Part shown: one piece after another, positions 6,295 through 6,515 of the stretch
Position numbering within the stretch: the stretch's first letter is position 1
How the letters are laid out: the number at the start of each line of letters is the position of its first letter
DNA from: Alphaproteobacteria bacterium UBA7371
Lineage (GTDB): Bacteria; Pseudomonadota; Alphaproteobacteria; UBA8317
NCBI GenBank assembly: GCA_002469865.1
Contig: DKOD01000137.1
Location: forward strand, 2,846 to 9,360
Length of the DNA: 6,515 bases
Reading direction: 5' to 3'
Position numbers and translations under genes: made by a program
The notes under the pieces: generated by a model
Seen by the model: the letters and a program-made list of their open reading frames with translations, nothing else
Told to the model about the DNA's origin: nothing
The model's database searches: none

Positions 6295-6515
6295 ATGGCC
6301 GATATCCTCGACATTCGCGCACGTGAAATCATCGATAGCCGCGGCAATCCGACGGTGGAAGTTGATGTTACCCTGGATGATGGAAGTTTTGGCCGTGCTG
6401 GCGTGCCATCAGGAGCTTCCACAGGCGCCCATGAAGCGGTGGAGCTGCGTGATGCAGATAACCCACGCTTTGGTGGGAAAGGTGTGTTGCGCGCTGTGGA
6501 TGCCGTAAATAGTGA
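6295..6515 (+). CDS. eno: Enolase (N-terminal part, cut by window edge)
   Basis: Phosphopyruvate hydratase, converting 2-phosphoglycerate to phosphoenolpyruvate in glycolysis; cytoplasmic, and a component of RNA degradosomes in some Gram-negative bacteria. Only 73 complete codons of about 425 are in the window, and the frame is open to the right edge. The visible part contains REIIDSRGNPTVEVDV (10-25) and the mobile catalytic loop VPSGASTGAHEAVELRD (37-53), in which S42 corresponds to the serine that binds the second magnesium. RFGGKGV at 58-64 is also typical. The start at 6295 matches the family N-terminus (MADILDIRAREIIDSRG) and has a good ribosome site. The C-terminal catalytic barrel cannot be judged. 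It is probably co-transcribed with pyrG and kdsA; the pyrG-kdsA-eno order recurs in Alphaproteobacteria. Confidence 0.97.
   Translation, partial: MADILDIRAREIIDSRGNPTVEVDVTLDDGSFGRAGVPSGASTGAHEAVELRDADNPRFGGKGVLRAVDAVNS

Noticed and set aside
1..6515. A new defence, mobile or biosynthetic system
   Set aside because: All coding DNA is accounted for by seven conserved housekeeping genes in a familiar order. I saw no direct repeat arrays, transposase, integrase, tRNA or rRNA segment, and no gap above 100 bases.

Overview
This window is an ordinary chromosomal housekeeping segment, most likely from an alphaproteobacterium. The assignment is inferred from two things. One is the gene order: a PpiD/SurA-type foldase gene followed by trpE, divergent from tpiA-secG-pyrG-kdsA-eno, an arrangement familiar from Alphaproteobacteria. 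The other is protein character, such as the SecG core and a Cys-type KdsA. Base composition looks balanced by eye. The presence of kdsA (Kdo synthesis for lipopolysaccharide) and a periplasmic foldase shows a Gram-negative cell envelope. No genus can be named from the sequence alone.

Layout. Positions 1-758 (minus strand) hold the N-terminal half of trpE, cut by the left edge. Positions 755-2539 (minus) hold a membrane-anchored PpiD-like foldase, whose stop codon overlaps the trpE start by four bases. Positions 2540-2639 are a short divergent intergenic region with weak promoter candidates for both directions and a small imperfect palindrome. On the plus strand come tpiA (2640-3386), a 57-base gap with a terminator-like hairpin, secG (3444-3773), pyrG (3794-5431), kdsA (5441-6283) and the first 73 codons of eno (6295 to the right edge). 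No gap exceeds 300 bases, and the sequence is almost entirely coding.

How the genes relate. TpiA and enolase are glycolytic/gluconeogenic enzymes, and enolase makes phosphoenolpyruvate, a substrate of KdsA. PyrG makes CTP, which is needed downstream of KdsA to activate Kdo as CMP-Kdo. SecG belongs to the SecYEG translocon, and the divergent PpiD-like protein probably assists folding of exported proteins at the inner membrane. The tight spacing of secG-pyrG-kdsA-eno (20, 9 and 11 bases) suggests one transcript; the ppiD-trpE pair is probably translationally coupled.

I found no mobile element, CRISPR array, RNA gene, phage gene or novel defence or biosynthetic system. The points worth a second look are modest: the metal-dependent signature of KdsA, the degenerate parvulin domain of the PpiD homolog, the coupling of trpE to it, divergent motifs in TrpE and TpiA, and two small regulatory-looking structures.
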